Shown: piece by piece, positions 44,539 to 55,009 of the stretch | Layout of the letters: the number at the start of each line of letters is the position of its first letter | Position numbering within the stretch: position 1 is the stretch's first letter | Origin: Alteromonadaceae bacterium | Lineage (GTDB): Bacteria > Pseudomonadota > Gammaproteobacteria > Enterobacterales > Alteromonadaceae | Direction: 5' to 3' | Assembly: GCA_015487235.1 (NCBI GenBank) | Contig: WFQC01000083.1 | Coordinates: 1-55,009, forward strand | DNA: 55,009 bases | The notes under the pieces: model-generated | What the model was told of the DNA's origin: nothing | The model's database searches: none | What the model saw: only the letters and a program-made list of their open reading frames with translations | Made by a program: the position numbers and the translations under genes

Positions 44539-45939
44539 TTATGTCTGTCTCTGAACTATGGTTAATACCTCATCGGCTTTACTAGGAAGATAAGGCTTAC
44601 AAATAAAATACCCTAGCGCGGCGACAAGTTCATTATCATAAAACAAAAAAGCAATACGTTTACGCTGCCATGGCGCAATATTAAGTTCTTGTAGTACCTT
44701 TTTTAGTGACCGATGATGTTGGCGATAATCAGGTAAACATTGAGGGTTTTGATGAGTAAAGCGAATTTCAACCTGTTCACCTTTTTGTGGTGCTTTAAGT
44801 CGAATAACTTGTGTGCCAACCTCGTTATTGTGCAAAAACTCAAGCGGCTCTCTGCCTTCAAACTCAAACACTAATGTACCTAAATTATCGGGTAAGCTGA
44901 TCACCTGCTTTTTTTCATTTAAGCAAATAGTCTGTGAAAATGAGCTTACATCTAACAATGCGGTGGTGATAAATAACAAATCGCGATAACGTCGAAACCA
45001 CACCTCAGCCAGCTTTATTTCAGGTGCTTTATCTACGCCTGCGTGTAGTTGATTATATAATTGTTTGAGCTGTTCACTCGTTGGCATAGTCGCGTCATGT
45101 TGAGCTATAAAATAACGAATAAGATTATTAAAACGCGCAATAGAAAGTTGTTTAAGTTTCGTTACGCTAAGTGCATTTTTATTAATTTCGTCATTAACTA
45201 AACACGTTTGTAAATCAATTTCAGCCATATCATTCAATAAGCTTTGCGCCTCTTGGCAATGTTGGCTACTACGACTAATAGTTTTTTGTATTGCTGGCCA
45301 GCGAGCTGTTAATAAGGGAATAACCTGTTGCCGTAAAAAATTACGATCAAAGCAAATATCTTGGTTTGATTCATCTTCAACCCAAGCTAAATTATGTTGT
45401 TTCGCGTAATCAATAATGTCTTGTTGAGAAATATCAAGTAAAGGTCTAACGAGATCATAATTTTCACGCTTAATACATACTGGCATTGCCGCAAGCCCTT
45501 TTAAACCAGCTCCTCGTTTTAATGCCAATAAAAATGTTTCTGCTTGATCAGCTTGGTGGTGGCCCGTTAACACCACAGGCTTTTTATTTACAAACACCTG
45601 CTGGGCGTGTGCATTTAAAGCTTGATAACGCGCATCACGTGCTAATTGTTCTAAACTTTGTTGATTTTTGCGATTGATTTCAACTTGATGAACGGTTAAA
45701 GCTAAATCACGTTGCTTGCATTGCGCTACCGCAAACGCTTGCCACTGATAAGCATTTTTACTTAAACCATGATTAACATGACAAACTTCAAGGCGGTTAA
45801 AATATGTTTTTTGTTTATTGAGTTGGTATAAAATATCAAGCAAAACTTGAGAATCAACACCACCGCTATAGGCTAGAATTATTGGCCGATCGAGATAATC
45901 AGCCAATAATTGTTGAACATGATGAACAAGTTTGCTCAT
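44539..45939 (-). CDS. tilS: tRNA(Ile)-lysidine synthase
   Basis: TilS modifies C34 of the CAU-anticodon isoleucine tRNA to lysidine, changing its codon from AUG to AUA. The 466-residue protein has the PP-loop YSGGVDSQ (24-31), HHQADQAETFLLALKRGAGLKGL, a middle TilS substrate-binding domain, and a C-terminal domain with YRQHHRSLKKVLQEL. It begins 9 bases after accA stops, the usual order apart from genes inserted there in E. coli. Confidence 0.95.
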   Translation of the reverse strand: MSKLVHHVQQLLADYLDRPIILAYSGGVDSQVLLDILYQLNKQKTYFNRLEVCHVNHGLSKNAYQWQAFAVAQCKQRDLALTVHQVEINRKNQQSLEQLARDARYQALNAHAQQVFVNKKPVVLTGHHQADQAETFLLALKRGAGLKGLAAMPVCIKRENYDLVRPLLDISQQDIIDYAKQHNLAWVEDESNQDICFDRNFLRQQVIPLLTARWPAIQKTISRSSQHCQEAQSLLNDMAEIDLQTCLVNDEINKNALSVTKLKQLSIARFNNLIRYFIAQHDATMPTSEQLKQLYNQLHAGVDKAPEIKLAEVWFRRYRDLLFITTALLDVSSFSQTICLNEKKQVISLPDNLGTLVFEFEGREPLEFLHNNEVGTQVIRLKAPQKGEQVEIRFTHQNPQCLPDYRQHHRSLKKVLQELNIAPWQRKRIAFLFYDNELVAALGYFICKPYLPSKADEVLTIVQRQT

Positions 45940-45948
45940 AAATACAGG

Positions 45949-46905
45949 TTAACAATAACCAAAAGACATTAAACGATCGTAACGCTTTTCAACTAATTCT
46001 TCTTTTGATAATTGCTCAAGCGAATTAAGATCTGTTTTTAACGCTTGTTTTAACATGGCAGCCATTTGATCAATATCACGATGCGCCCCTCCTAAAGGTT
46101 CATCAATAACATTATCAATTAAGCCTAATTCTTTAATACGTTCAGCCGTTATGCCCATCGCTTCTGCGGCTGTGGATGCTTTTTCGGCCGTTTTCCATAA
46201 AATAGACGCACAACCTTCAGGTGAAATTACCGAGTAAGTTGAGTATTTAAGCATGTTTACCCGATCGCCCACACCAATGGCTAAGGCGCCACCTGAGCCA
46301 CCCTCACCCACGACAGTACAAATAATAGGCACATTTAAGCGTGACATTACTTTTAAATTACGAGCAATAGCTTCACTTTGACCTCGTTCTTCTGCACCAA
46401 TGCCCGGATAAGCACCCGGTGTGTCAATAAAAGTAATAATAGGCATATTAAAGCGTTCAGCCATTTGCATTAAGCGTAGTGCTTTACGATAACCTTCTGG
46501 GCGAGGCATACCAAAATTGCGTTTTACCTTTTCAGTGGTTGAACGCCCTTTTTGATGACCGATGATCATCACAGGTTTACCATCTAAACGGGCTGTTCCG
46601 CCGATTAATGCTTTATCATCAGCATAGGTACGATCACCATGAAGCTCATCAAAATCTGTAAAAATACGCTCAATATAGTCTAAAGTATAAGGTCTTTGCG
46701 GATGACGAGCAACGCGCGCTACCTGCCAAGGTTCTAAATTAGCAAAGATTTTTTTAGTGAGCTCTTGGTTTTTTTCTTTTAATTGCGTTATTTGCTCTTC
46801 TAAATCAAGGTTTAAGTCTTGACCATTATTAACTAATTCTAATTCTTCAATTTGAGCATTTAATTCCGCTATCGGTTGCTCAAAATCTAAAAAATTTACT
46901 GACAT
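45949..46905 (-). CDS. accA: Acetyl-CoA carboxylase carboxyltransferase subunit alpha
   Basis: AccA with AccD transfers the carboxyl group to acetyl-CoA to give malonyl-CoA, feeding the fab genes elsewhere in this window. The 318-residue protein has an N-terminal coiled coil, [32 protein letters not shown] and [15 protein letters not shown], all in the crotonase-fold core. The length equals the E. coli protein within one residue. It follows dnaE by about 38 bases. Confidence 0.96.
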   Translation of the reverse strand: MSVNFLDFEQPIAELNAQIEELELVNNGQDLNLDLEEQITQLKEKNQELTKKIFANLEPWQVARVARHPQRPYTLDYIERIFTDFDELHGDRTYADDKALIGGTARLDGKPVMIIGHQKGRSTTEKVKRNFGMPRPEGYRKALRLMQMAERFNMPIITFIDTPGAYPGIGAEERGQSEAIARNLKVMSRLNVPIICTVVGEGGSGGALAIGVGDRVNMLKYSTYSVISPEGCASILWKTAEKASTAAEAMGITAERIKELGLIDNVIDEPLGGAHRDIDQMAAMLKQALKTDLNSLEQLSKEELVEKRYDRLMSFGYC

Positions 46906-46943
46906 TATTATTTACCTAAGTCATAAAACTCTACTGTGAGTTT

Positions 46944-49900
46944 TTAATTAAATTGCAAGGCGACATTTTCTTCACCTAACAACACTCTTAATTCATGTAA
47001 TAAGTTATCTGCTGGTGTTACTCGCCATTGTACACCTAAGTTAAGTTCAGCTTGAGCTTCGGTACAACGGTAAAAAACACGTATCGGGCAAGTTCCTTCT
47101 TTATAAGGCATGAGAACTTGCTTAAATCTTGTTAAAAAATCAGGCAAAAGCTGAGCTTTATCAATACGTAATTCCAACGATTTTACATATTTTTCCCGTG
47201 CTTGCATAATCGAGCTAACATCACGGGCGGTCATTGTAATACCTCCCGAGTACTCATCAAAGCTGACCTGTCCGCTACAGACTAAAATAGCATCATTTAC
47301 CAATAAATCTTGAAACTTTTCGTAATCATCAGGAAACAAACGGATATCCATACGTGCACTTTTGTCATCTAATGTAACTAAAGCCCAACGACGACCACGC
47401 TTATTGGTCATTACTCGTACGCTAATCACTAACCCAACAGCAACAGTAGTTTTATCTTTATTAGTTGGTTGTAATTTAATTAAACGCCCTGTTGCATAAT
47501 GTTTTATTTCTTTAAGGTAACGATTAATAGGGTGACCTGTTAAATAAAGACCTAGGGTTTCTTTTTCACCCTCTAACCAAACATCTTCAGGCCATGGCGG
47601 TACATTTTTAAAAGTTTGCCGGTCATCCACTTCAGCTTCGTTAATCAAGCCAAAGAGATCTTCTTGCCCTATAGCTTGTGCTTTTGCATGTTGCTCTGCA
47701 GCTTTAATTGCCTCATTTAATGTGGCAAACATTGCCGCACGATGTGGACCACTATCTGTTTTCGGCCCTAAAGCATCCATTGCCCCTGACTTGATCAGAC
47801 GTTCAAGCACACGGCGATTAGTTTTTTTCAAATCTAAACGCGCACAAAAATCAAAAAGATCGGTAAAAGGGCCGCCCTGTTCTCGTGCAGCAATAATGGC
47901 TTCTATCGGACCTTCACCAACCCCTTTTACCGCACCAATGCCATAAACAATTTCATTATTATCATTTACTGTGAATTTATATTGCCCAGAGTTTACATCA
48001 GGTGGTAGCAGTTTTAACCCCATGTTTTCGCATTCATCGACTAGGGTTACTATTTTATCGGTGTTATCCATATCAGCCGACATTACTGCCGCCATAAATG
48101 GCGCTGGAAAATGGGTTTTCATCCATAAAGTTTGATAAGACACTAACGCATAAGCAGCCGAATGTGATTTATTAAAACCATAGCCAGCAAATTTTTCAAC
48201 AAGGTCAAAAATTTTCATGGCGAGCTCGCCATCAACACCGCGATCAATCGCTCCTTGCTCAAAGCCTGCTCGCTGCTTAGCCATTTCTTCTGGTTTTTTC
48301 TTACCCATAGCTCGGCGCAGCATGTCGGCTCCACCAAGCGAATACCCAGCTAACACTTGTGCTATTTGCATTACCTGTTCTTGGTACAAAATAATGCCAT
48401 AGGTTGGTTCTAATACCGGTTGTAGATCAGGGTGTTGCCACTTTTCATCCGGATAACTTATTTTTTCATTACCCAGTTTTCGGTCAATAAAGTTATCAAC
48501 CATACCTGATTGCAAAGGGCCAGGGCGAAACAAGGCCACCAGTGCGATCATATCTTCGAAGCAATCAGGTTTTAAGCGCTTGATCAGATCTTTCATACCG
48601 CGAGATTCAAGCTGAAATACCGCCGTTGTTTCAGCGCGCAGTAATAATTCAAAACTTTTCGGATCATCAAGAGGTATTTGATCAATTTTGATCGGCTCTT
48701 TGCCTGCTTTTAATAACTGGGCATCGGCCATTTCAATTGCCCACTGTAAAATAGTGAGTGTTCTGAGCCCTAAGAAGTCAAATTTAACTAATCCTGCATC
48801 TTCAACATCATTTTTATCAAATTGAGTTACAGGGTTTTTACCTTCATCGTCACAATAAAGTGGTGCAAAATCAGTGATTGTTGTGGGTGAAATAACTACA
48901 CCACCTGCATGTTTACCCGCATTTCGTGTAGTGCCTTCTAAAATGCGGCACATATCAATAAGATCTTTAACATCACTATCTTGTTGATATAGTTCATTTA
49001 ATTTTGGTTCTACTTCAAAAGCTTTTGCTAGCGTCATTCCTGGATCAGCGGGAATTAATTTAGATATTCGATCAACAAACCCGTAAGGATGCCCTAATAC
49101 GCGACCAACATCACGAATAACTGCTTTGGCCGCCATAGTACCAAAGGTAATAATTTGTGATACAGCATCTCGCCCGTAAAGTTCAGCAACATGATCAATC
49201 ACTTCATCGCGCCTGTCCATGCAAAAATCAATATCAAAATCAGGCATTGAAACCCGCTCAGGGTTCAAAAAACGTTCGAAAAGTAAATCAAATTCAAGTG
49301 GGTCTAAGTCGGTTATTTTTAAGGCATAAGCCACTAATGAACCTGCACCTGAACCTCGCCCAGGGCCAACAGGAATATTATTATCTTTACTCCACTGAAT
49401 AAATTCCATAACAATCAAGAAGTAACCGGGAAACCCCATGTTATTGATCACTTCAAGTTCTGTCGCTAAACGCTCTTCATAAACTTGACGTTTATTGTCA
49501 TAGTCAGGATCATTTTTGTCTAAAATAATTTTTAAACGTTCTGCTAGCCCTTCTTGAGAAACTTTAACTAAAAAGTCTTCTATTTTAAGACCACCCGTTG
49601 GAAAGTCTGGTAAAAAGTATTCACCTAAACGCACTGTAACATTACAGCGTTTAGCTATTTCTACACTGTTGGCTAAAGCTTCAGGAATATCCGCAAATAG
49701 CTCAAGCATTTCGGCTTCGCTACGTAAATACTGTTGTGGGCTGTAACGTTTAGGGCGACGTTTATCGTCAAGTGTGTAACCATCATGAATAGCAACACGA
49801 ATTTCATGAGCATCAAAATCATCTGCCGTTAAAAACATCACCTCGTTGCTTGCGACAACAGGTAAATGACGCTCACTAGCAAGCTCTACAGCTAAGTGTA

Positions 49901-50465
49901 AATAGTTTTCTTCATCATCACGCCCCGTACGAATAAGCTCAAGGTAAAAGCGATCGGCAAAGTGTTGTTGATAAAAACTCACCATGCGCTCAACAAGCTC
50001 GCTATTTCCTTTGAGTAAAACCTTACCTATATCTCCTTCTCTACCGCCTGATAGTAAAATAAGCCCTTGGGCATGTTCTACTAACCAAGCTTTGTCAATA
50101 ACCGCTTTACCTTGTATATGCCCGCGTAAATAAGCTTTTGAAATTAATTCTGTTAAGTTTTTATAACCGGTATTATCGCTCGCTAAGATCACTAAACGAA
50201 AAAGTTCATCACCTAATTCATCACTTTTAACCCAAAAGTCGGCACCAATAATGGGCTTGAGCCCTGCGCCATGAGCAGCATGATAATATTTAACTAAACC
50301 GCATAAGTTAGTTTGATCGGTAAGGGCAAGCGCAGGCATATTTAATTCAGCTGCTTTAGCGACAATAGCTTTCACTTTTTTTAAGCCATCGCACATCGAA
50401 AAATCGCTATGAATGCGCAAATGTACAAATTTAGGTTCTTGTTTGGTCGTTAGTTCATCAGTCAT
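46944..50465 (-). CDS. dnaE: DNA polymerase III subunit alpha
   Basis: DnaE is the replicative polymerase. At 1173 residues it is full length. The N-terminal PHP domain starts [18 protein letters not shown]. The polymerase core contains [16 protein letters not shown] and the catalytic aspartates in [17 protein letters not shown]. Further C-terminal are [19 protein letters not shown], the OB fold (about 990-1080) and the tau-binding tail. Its ATG overlaps the rnhB stop by one base. Confidence 0.97.
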   Translation of the reverse strand: MTDELTTKQEPKFVHLRIHSDFSMCDGLKKVKAIVAKAAELNMPALALTDQTNLCGLVKYYHAAHGAGLKPIIGADFWVKSDELGDELFRLVILASDNTGYKNLTELISKAYLRGHIQGKAVIDKAWLVEHAQGLILLSGGREGDIGKVLLKGNSELVERMVSFYQQHFADRFYLELIRTGRDDEENYLHLAVELASERHLPVVASNEVMFLTADDFDAHEIRVAIHDGYTLDDKRRPKRYSPQQYLRSEAEMLELFADIPEALANSVEIAKRCNVTVRLGEYFLPDFPTGGLKIEDFLVKVSQEGLAERLKIILDKNDPDYDNKRQVYEERLATELEVINNMGFPGYFLIVMEFIQWSKDNNIPVGPGRGSGAGSLVAYALKITDLDPLEFDLLFERFLNPERVSMPDFDIDFCMDRRDEVIDHVAELYGRDAVSQIITFGTMAAKAVIRDVGRVLGHPYGFVDRISKLIPADPGMTLAKAFEVEPKLNELYQQDSDVKDLIDMCRILEGTTRNAGKHAGGVVISPTTITDFAPLYCDDEGKNPVTQFDKNDVEDAGLVKFDFLGLRTLTILQWAIEMADAQLLKAGKEPIKIDQIPLDDPKSFELLLRAETTAVFQLESRGMKDLIKRLKPDCFEDMIALVALFRPGPLQSGMVDNFIDRKLGNEKISYPDEKWQHPDLQPVLEPTYGIILYQEQVMQIAQVLAGYSLGGADMLRRAMGKKKPEEMAKQRAGFEQGAIDRGVDGELAMKIFDLVEKFAGYGFNKSHSAAYALVSYQTLWMKTHFPAPFMAAVMSADMDNTDKIVTLVDECENMGLKLLPPDVNSGQYKFTVNDNNEIVYGIGAVKGVGEGPIEAIIAAREQGGPFTDLFDFCARLDLKKTNRRVLERLIKSGAMDALGPKTDSGPHRAAMFATLNEAIKAAEQHAKAQAIGQEDLFGLINEAEVDDRQTFKNVPPWPEDVWLEGEKETLGLYLTGHPINRYLKEIKHYATGRLIKLQPTNKDKTTVAVGLVISVRVMTNKRGRRWALVTLDDKSARMDIRLFPDDYEKFQDLLVNDAILVCSGQVSFDEYSGGITMTARDVSSIMQAREKYVKSLELRIDKAQLLPDFLTRFKQVLMPYKEGTCPIRVFYRCTEAQAELNLGVQWRVTPADNLLHELRVLLGEENVALQFN

Positions 50466-51106
50466 TAAGATGCTCCAGCTGATGAGTTCGCTAGAACCTT
50501 AGCTACAGGCTTAAAGCTTTGTCGGTAACAATCGAGTACACCGTATTCAATAATTTTTTCTAAATGCGCTTTAGTCGGATAACCTTTATGTTGAGCAAAA
50601 CCATAATGAGGGTAACGCTGATCGAGAGCAATCATTTCATGATCGCGAGCAACTTTGGCTAAAATAGAAGCGGCACTAATTTCAGCTACTCGTGCATCAC
50701 CTTTAACAACCGCCTGACTTGGTATTTCCCCCTGAGCAAAGATAAACTTAGGGCTACGATTGCCATCAACAAGCACATAATCTGGCGTTACAGACAATGA
50801 TTGCACTGCCCTTTGCATGGCTAACATTGTTGCATGCAGTATATTTAAGGTATCTATTTCTTCAGGTGTAGCACGCCCTATTGCCCAAGCAACAGCATGC
50901 ATTTTAATTTGCTCAGCGAGAATTTCTCGCTTTTTCTCTGATAATTTTTTTGAATCTACCAACCCTTCAATAGGGTTTAAGGGGTCAAGAATAACAGCCG
51001 CAGTCACCACGTCACCAACCAATGGGCCTCGCCCTACTTCGTCAACGCCAGCAATACTATAGGCAAGAGGATATTCAAACGGAGGAAGTGTTTTTTTAAC
51101 TGCCAT
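50465..51106 (-). CDS. rnhB: Ribonuclease HII
   Basis: RNase HII removes ribonucleotides misincorporated in DNA. The 213-residue protein has the [15 protein letters not shown] motif with Asp22 and Glu23, [10 protein letters not shown], and [23 protein letters not shown]. Its position between lpxB and dnaE is the conserved gammaproteobacterial one. The TAATG junction with dnaE implies coupled translation. Confidence 0.96.
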   Translation of the reverse strand: MAVKKTLPPFEYPLAYSIAGVDEVGRGPLVGDVVTAAVILDPLNPIEGLVDSKKLSEKKREILAEQIKMHAVAWAIGRATPEEIDTLNILHATMLAMQRAVQSLSVTPDYVLVDGNRSPKFIFAQGEIPSQAVVKGDARVAEISAASILAKVARDHEMIALDQRYPHYGFAQHKGYPTKAHLEKIIEYGVLDCYRQSFKPVAKVLANSSAGAS

Positions 51107-51134
51107 TTTTTGCTCTGTTTTTTATTATTAATCG

Positions 51135-52301
51135 TTAAGGTGAATTAAGTAATGTGATCACTGCTTGTGCTGCTTTTTCACTGGCATTTTGTTTTAATTG
51201 CTGATGTATTTCCATAAAAGCTTCATTAAGCGCCGACTGATCTTGATACAAGCGTTCTTCAAGTAAGGGCATTATGTTTTCAACACTCACTTGCGCTTGC
51301 AGTAGCTCGGGTACTAACGACTTATTAGCTAATAAGTTAGGTAGTGAAAACCATTTTAGTTTTACAAAACCTTTAAATAAGTGATAAGTCAAAGCACTAA
51401 ACTTATAACAAATAACCATTGGACGCTTAATTAATGCCGCCTCTAAAGTAACGGTTCCTGATGCCATTAACAAGCAATCACTTGCAGCTATAACCTGTTG
51501 GGTTTTATTGATAATAATTTTAATGTCTAATTCGGGTGCAATATCAGCTTTTAACGCTTCAAATTGTGCCGCTCTTTTTGACGAAATCATTGGTGCTACA
51601 AACACTAAATTAGCTTCTTTTTGCGCAAGCTTTCGAGCCGTTTGTAAAAAAGGTTCTACTAAGCGGCTCAACTCTCCACTGCGGCTTCCAGGCATTAAGG
51701 CTAATATTTTTTTGTTATCAGCTAGACAAAGTGCTTCTCGCGCACTTTTTTTATCTGAGCTCATCGGAATATCATCAGCAAGGGGATGACCCACAAAGGT
51801 ACAGGGTACATTATGCTTATCGTAAAACTCTTTTTCAAAAGGCAATAAAGATAATACCATGTTAGTGGCTCGTGCTATTTTAAAAATACGCTTTTCGCGC
51901 CAAGCCCAAACTGATGGACTAACATAATGTACGGTTTTAATACCTTGTGTCTTTAGTTTTTCTTCTAAAGTAAGGTTGAAATCGGGCGCATCAATACCAA
52001 TAAAAACATCAGGTTTATGTCGTGTAAAATATTGGGTAAGGTTTTTACGAATATAAAGCAAACGCCTAATACGACCTAGCACTTCAAAAATACCCATTAC
52101 GGCAAGCTCTTCCATAGCAAATAAACTTTCAAAACCAAGCTTATTCATCTTAGGACCACCAATACCAATAAACTTAGCCTGTGGATATTTTTTAGCAAGC
52201 GCTGACATTAAGCCCGCGCCTAAAGTGTCACCAGAGTGTTCACCAACAACAATAGCAAAAACAGGAGCATAACTATTTGACTTCATTAGTGTGTTGTTCA
52301 C
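51135..52301 (-). CDS. lpxB: Lipid-A-disaccharide synthase
   Basis: LpxB joins UDP-2,3-diacylglucosamine and lipid X to make the lipid A disaccharide. The protein has FAIVVGEHSGDTLGAGLM near the N-terminus, VMGIFEVLGRI, YVSPSVWAWREKRI and MPGSRSGELSR, typical of family GT19. The longest start is a GTG at 52301 (388 residues), 8 bases after lpxA; an ATG at 52286 would give 383 residues. Neither has a strong ribosome-binding site, so the start is uncertain. Confidence 0.95.
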   Translation of the reverse strand: MNNTLMKSNSYAPVFAIVVGEHSGDTLGAGLMSALAKKYPQAKFIGIGGPKMNKLGFESLFAMEELAVMGIFEVLGRIRRLLYIRKNLTQYFTRHKPDVFIGIDAPDFNLTLEEKLKTQGIKTVHYVSPSVWAWREKRIFKIARATNMVLSLLPFEKEFYDKHNVPCTFVGHPLADDIPMSSDKKSAREALCLADNKKILALMPGSRSGELSRLVEPFLQTARKLAQKEANLVFVAPMISSKRAAQFEALKADIAPELDIKIIINKTQQVIAASDCLLMASGTVTLEAALIKRPMVICYKFSALTYHLFKGFVKLKWFSLPNLLANKSLVPELLQAQVSVENIMPLLEERLYQDQSALNEAFMEIHQQLKQNASEKAAQAVITLLNSP

Positions 52302-52309
52302 TTAACTTA

Positions 52310-53107
52310 TTAGCGAATAATGCCACGAGAAGATTGCGCAATAAAATCAGCAAATTTTATGACTTCATCGGCTTGCCCGGCTGGTGTTTTTAATTGCTCA
52401 ACCACTTCATCAACCACTAAACCACTACGATAAACGGCCTTATAGGCACGTTTTAGCCTTAACAAGGTATCTTTTGAAAAGCCACGACGTTTTAAACCTT
52501 CACTATTTAAACCATAAGGTTTAGCAGGTTGTCCTGAAGCCATTAAGTAAGGTGGAATATCTTTTAAAACCAATGCATTAGCTGCTACAAAACTGTGTTC
52601 TCCAATATGACAAAATTGATGAACACCGCTCATACCCCCTAAAATAGCATGGTTACCAACATGCACATGACCCGCAATCGAAGCATTGTTTGCCATAATA
52701 CAGTGATCCCCAACAACACAGTCGTGAGCAACATGGGTGTATGCCATAAAAAGATTATGACTACCTATTTTGGTAATACCTTGATCTTGTACTGTACCTC
52801 GATGAATAGTACAAGATTCTCTAAAAGTATTATTATCGCCAATAACAAGTTGTGTAGGTTCACCAGCATATTTGAGATCTTGGCAATCCTCACCAATTGA
52901 AGCAAATTGAAAAATGCTATTACCATTGCCTAGCGTTGTTGGCCCTTTGATCACCACGTGAGAATGTATTTCGCAATCATCACCAATGACAACATTACTG
53001 GCAACAAAAGTCCAAGGACCTATTTTGGTATTTTTACCAATAACAGCGCCTTGTTCTACAATTGCTTGGGGATGAATATCTGCTTGGGGATGAATACTTG
53101 TACTCAC
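52310..53107 (-). CDS. lpxA: UDP-N-acetylglucosamine acyltransferase
   Basis: LpxA puts the first 3-hydroxyacyl chain on UDP-GlcNAc and starts lipid A synthesis. The 265-residue protein is a left-handed beta-helix of hexapeptide repeats with the catalytic His128 in AYTHVAHDC, and a C-terminal helical domain. At the N-terminus a short near-direct repeat in DNA encodes HPQA twice (IHPQADIHPQA). It is 32 bases after fabZ, which competes with it for the same 3-hydroxyacyl-ACP. Confidence 0.96.
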   Translation of the reverse strand: MSTSIHPQADIHPQAIVEQGAVIGKNTKIGPWTFVASNVVIGDDCEIHSHVVIKGPTTLGNGNSIFQFASIGEDCQDLKYAGEPTQLVIGDNNTFRESCTIHRGTVQDQGITKIGSHNLFMAYTHVAHDCVVGDHCIMANNASIAGHVHVGNHAILGGMSGVHQFCHIGEHSFVAANALVLKDIPPYLMASGQPAKPYGLNSEGLKRRGFSKDTLLRLKRAYKAVYRSGLVVDEVVEQLKTPAGQADEVIKFADFIAQSSRGIIR

Positions 53108-53139
53108 GAAAAGTTCTCTCTGTAATAAAAAAGGTATTA

Positions 53140-53601
53140 TTAAAGCTTACGTCTAGCGCACATTAAATCGGCACTGCAAACAACTTTACCATCAACTCTA
53201 GCTTCACCATAAAACTTCCACATGCCGCGGCGTTCTTTGATAAATTTTACGTGTAAATGCATTCTATCACCAGGAATAACTGGCTTTTTAAATTTTACAT
53301 TATCGAGTGAAGCAAAAAGATACATCTCTTGCTCAGCGCGATCTTTAGCTGTTTTAAACCCTAAAATACCCGTTGCTTGTGCCATTGCCTCTAAAATAAG
53401 CACACCCGGGAAAATAGCAAAATCGGGAAAGTGTCCAGTAAAAACAGGCTCATTAATGGTTACATTTTTGATAGCATGTAGCCATTCTCCCTCTTGATAA
53501 TCGAGTACACGATCAATTAATAGCATGGGATAGCGATGAGGAATAAGACGCTTTATTTCATTTAGATCAATTTCTCTAGCAACTCTAGTTTCAGTAGTCA
53601 T
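53140..53601 (-). CDS. fabZ: 3-hydroxyacyl-ACP dehydratase FabZ
   Basis: FabZ dehydrates 3-hydroxyacyl-ACP in fatty-acid elongation. The 153-residue hot-dog protein has [14 protein letters not shown], catalytic His57 in [14 protein letters not shown] and Glu71 in [11 protein letters not shown]. It begins 3 bases after lpxD stops and precedes lpxA, the classic arrangement balancing phospholipid and lipid A synthesis. Confidence 0.96.
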   Translation of the reverse strand: MTTETRVAREIDLNEIKRLIPHRYPMLLIDRVLDYQEGEWLHAIKNVTINEPVFTGHFPDFAIFPGVLILEAMAQATGILGFKTAKDRAEQEMYLFASLDNVKFKKPVIPGDRMHLHVKFIKERRGMWKFYGEARVDGKVVCSADLMCARRKL

Positions 53602-53604
53602 AAC

Positions 53605-54663
53605 TCATTCCTTTTCATTGGCTAACTGGGTTTGTAATTGTTCAAGCTCTTTTTCTAGCTGTTTAACACGGCTGAAAAGGCTGTCTAACCTTTTCACACG
53701 AGCATTGGTTTTATTCCACTCTTTATTAGTTGCAACAGGCACACCAGAAGAATAAACCCCAGCATCTTTAATTGATTTGGTAACCATCGCCATGCCAGTA
53801 AAAACACAATTATCGGCAATGGTTATATGACCATTAATACCGACTAAACCTGCAATAGTACAATGCTTACCAATAACAGTACTACCAGCAATAACACTAC
53901 AAGCTGCCATTGCCGTATTTTCGCCAATTTCAACATTATGAGCAATTTGAATTTGGTTATCTAAAATAACACCATCATGAATAATAGTATCATTTAACGC
54001 ACCACGATCTATGGTGGTACTAGCACCAATTTCAACCCTATCACCAATAGTCACTGCACCTAATTGGGGGATTTTATGCCAATATCCTGCTTCATTGTGA
54101 GAAGCAGGCGCGTAACCAAAACCATCAGAACCAATAACGGTATTAGCCTGAATTAAACAATCTTTGCCAATTTTAACATCATGATAAACACTCACGTTAG
54201 CCCAAAGCTTAGTACGTTCACCAATTTTAGTGTTTTTACCGATAAAACAACCTGCACCAATAACGACATCATCAGCTAACACTACACCGTCTTCAATAAC
54301 AGCATAAGCACCAACCGCAACATTATTACCTAAGGTTGCACTGCTTGAAATAATGGCACTTGAGTGAATACCTTCAGCTGGCTTAGGGGTAGTATCAAGC
54401 AATTGTGCCACCTTAGCATAACCTAAATAAGGGTTAGCCATCACTAAAGCATTGGTTGGACAATCAGCAAGTACTTTTTCATTTAAAATAACAACACCTG
54501 CTTTTGTCGCCAACAATTGCTGACGATATTTGCTATTAGACAAAAATGCAACCTGATTCGAGGTTGCATTTTCTAATGTTGCTAAACTGTCAACGGTGAG
54601 GTTTTTATCACCGTGAACAGTCGCGCCAATATGATTGGCTATTTCTTCTAGCGTATAACTCAT
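53605..54663 (-). CDS. lpxD: UDP-3-O-(3-hydroxyacyl)glucosamine N-acyltransferase
   Basis: LpxD adds the second 3-hydroxyacyl chain to the lipid A precursor. The 352-residue protein has an N-terminal uridine-binding domain (to about 100), a hexapeptide-repeat beta-helix with catalytic His242 in [22 protein letters not shown], and a C-terminal coiled helix ([19 protein letters not shown]). It begins 4 bases after skp stops. Confidence 0.96.
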   Translation of the reverse strand: MSYTLEEIANHIGATVHGDKNLTVDSLATLENATSNQVAFLSNSKYRQQLLATKAGVVILNEKVLADCPTNALVMANPYLGYAKVAQLLDTTPKPAEGIHSSAIISSSATLGNNVAVGAYAVIEDGVVLADDVVIGAGCFIGKNTKIGERTKLWANVSVYHDVKIGKDCLIQANTVIGSDGFGYAPASHNEAGYWHKIPQLGAVTIGDRVEIGASTTIDRGALNDTIIHDGVILDNQIQIAHNVEIGENTAMAACSVIAGSTVIGKHCTIAGLVGINGHITIADNCVFTGMAMVTKSIKDAGVYSSGVPVATNKEWNKTNARVKRLDSLFSRVKQLEKELEQLQTQLANEKE

Positions 54664-54667
54664 AAAC

Positions 54668-55009
54668 TTAGTTTAATTTACTAATTTGCTTGATAACTTG
54701 TTCAGAAATGTTGGCATCAGGTTTTGAGAATATCACCGCTTTTTGCTCTAACACTAAGTCATATTTTTCTTTAGCTGCAATATTATTAATAGCTTGATGA
54801 ATAAGCGCTAAAATTTTATTTGTTTCTTCATTTTGACGCTTAGCTATTTTCTGTTGAAAAGCTTTGCCCTTAGTTTGATATTCACGAAAAGATTCGGCAA
54901 TTTTTTTATCTAATTCTTCAATTTCTTTTTTGCTCATTAAAGCCGCATCGCGTTGTTTTTTTTCTTGAAAATATTGGATATCTTTTTCAAGTTTAGTCAA
55001 GGCTGCTCT
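54668..55009 (-). CDS. skp: Periplasmic chaperone Skp/OmpH, N-terminus cut by window edge
   Basis: Skp holds unfolded outer-membrane proteins in the periplasm. The reading frame continues unbroken to the right edge: the last three codons at 55001-55009 read Arg-Ala-Ala on the minus strand. The TTG at 55000 is therefore an internal Leu and not a start. The 113 residues seen cover the charged helical arms ([14 protein letters not shown] onward) and the closing beta region [20 protein letters not shown]. The signal peptide and first strand lie outside. It precedes lpxD as in E. coli. Confidence 0.9.
   Translation of the reverse strand, partial: RAALTKLEKDIQYFQEKKQRDAALMSKKEIEELDKKIAESFREYQTKGKAFQQKIAKRQNEETNKILALIHQAINNIAAKEKYDLVLEQKAVIFSKPDANISEQVIKQISKLN

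Noticed and set aside
54668-55000. Treating the TTG at 55000 as the start of skp
   Set aside because: The frame is open beyond it to the edge (Arg-Ala-Ala), and the visible part begins in the middle of the Skp arm, so the true start lies outside the window.

Overview
The window reads as chromosomal backbone of a low-GC marine gammaproteobacterium of the order Alteromonadales, most likely Colwelliaceae (Colwellia/Thalassotalea type). This rests on the AT-rich composition, E. coli-like protein sequences, and three gene clusters in classical gammaproteobacterial order. The assignment is inferred from recognised families and gene order, not from a database search. I see no tRNA, rRNA, IS transposase, phage gene or CRISPR array.

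Layout. (1) 1-9385: the envelope block ycaR(partial)-lpxK-msbA-comEC on the minus strand, a divergent DUF2062 membrane gene, a 162-bp MITE-like repeat, then lolC-lolD-lolE. (2) 9479-12820: proA without proB, a PhzF-family gene, and an unusual GYF-like/coiled-coil/poly-arginine protein. (3) 13319-24217: the fatty-acid/DNA-replication block, transcribed leftward as yceD-rpmF-plsX-fabH-fabD-fabG-acpP-fabF-pabC-mltG-tmk-holB-pilZ-tatD. (4) 24432-32074, rightward: proS, a membrane-anchored TPR protein of unknown function, a small coupled ORF, alaA, yfbR and nhaA. (5) 32155-37332: a divergent polyamine locus, speA-speB leftward and speD-speE rightward, giving arginine to agmatine to putrescine to spermidine; its SpeD is the eukaryotic-type AdoMet decarboxylase. 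(6) 37450-44461: an HD-GYP response regulator, ilvIH behind a complete leader-peptide attenuator, an outer-membrane barrel protein, a PhnA-domain protein and sstT. (7) 44539-55009, leftward: skp(partial)-lpxD-fabZ-lpxA-lpxB-rnhB-dnaE-accA-tilS.

The clusters connect functionally. MsbA, LpxK, LpxD, LpxA and LpxB make and flip lipid A; FabZ, FabD, FabF, FabG, FabH, AcpP, PlsX and AccA supply acyl chains; LolCDE and Skp serve outer-membrane lipoproteins and proteins. Most convergent gene pairs share a strong bidirectional hairpin terminator.

I do not see a convincing undescribed multi-gene system. The items most worth a second look are the eukaryotic-type SpeD with its structured leader, the His-Glu substitution in the YfbR metal dyad, the small ORF coupled to alaA, a possible plus-strand small RNA at about 13166-13300, the MITE-like element, the orphan TPR protein and the poly-arginine coiled-coil protein.
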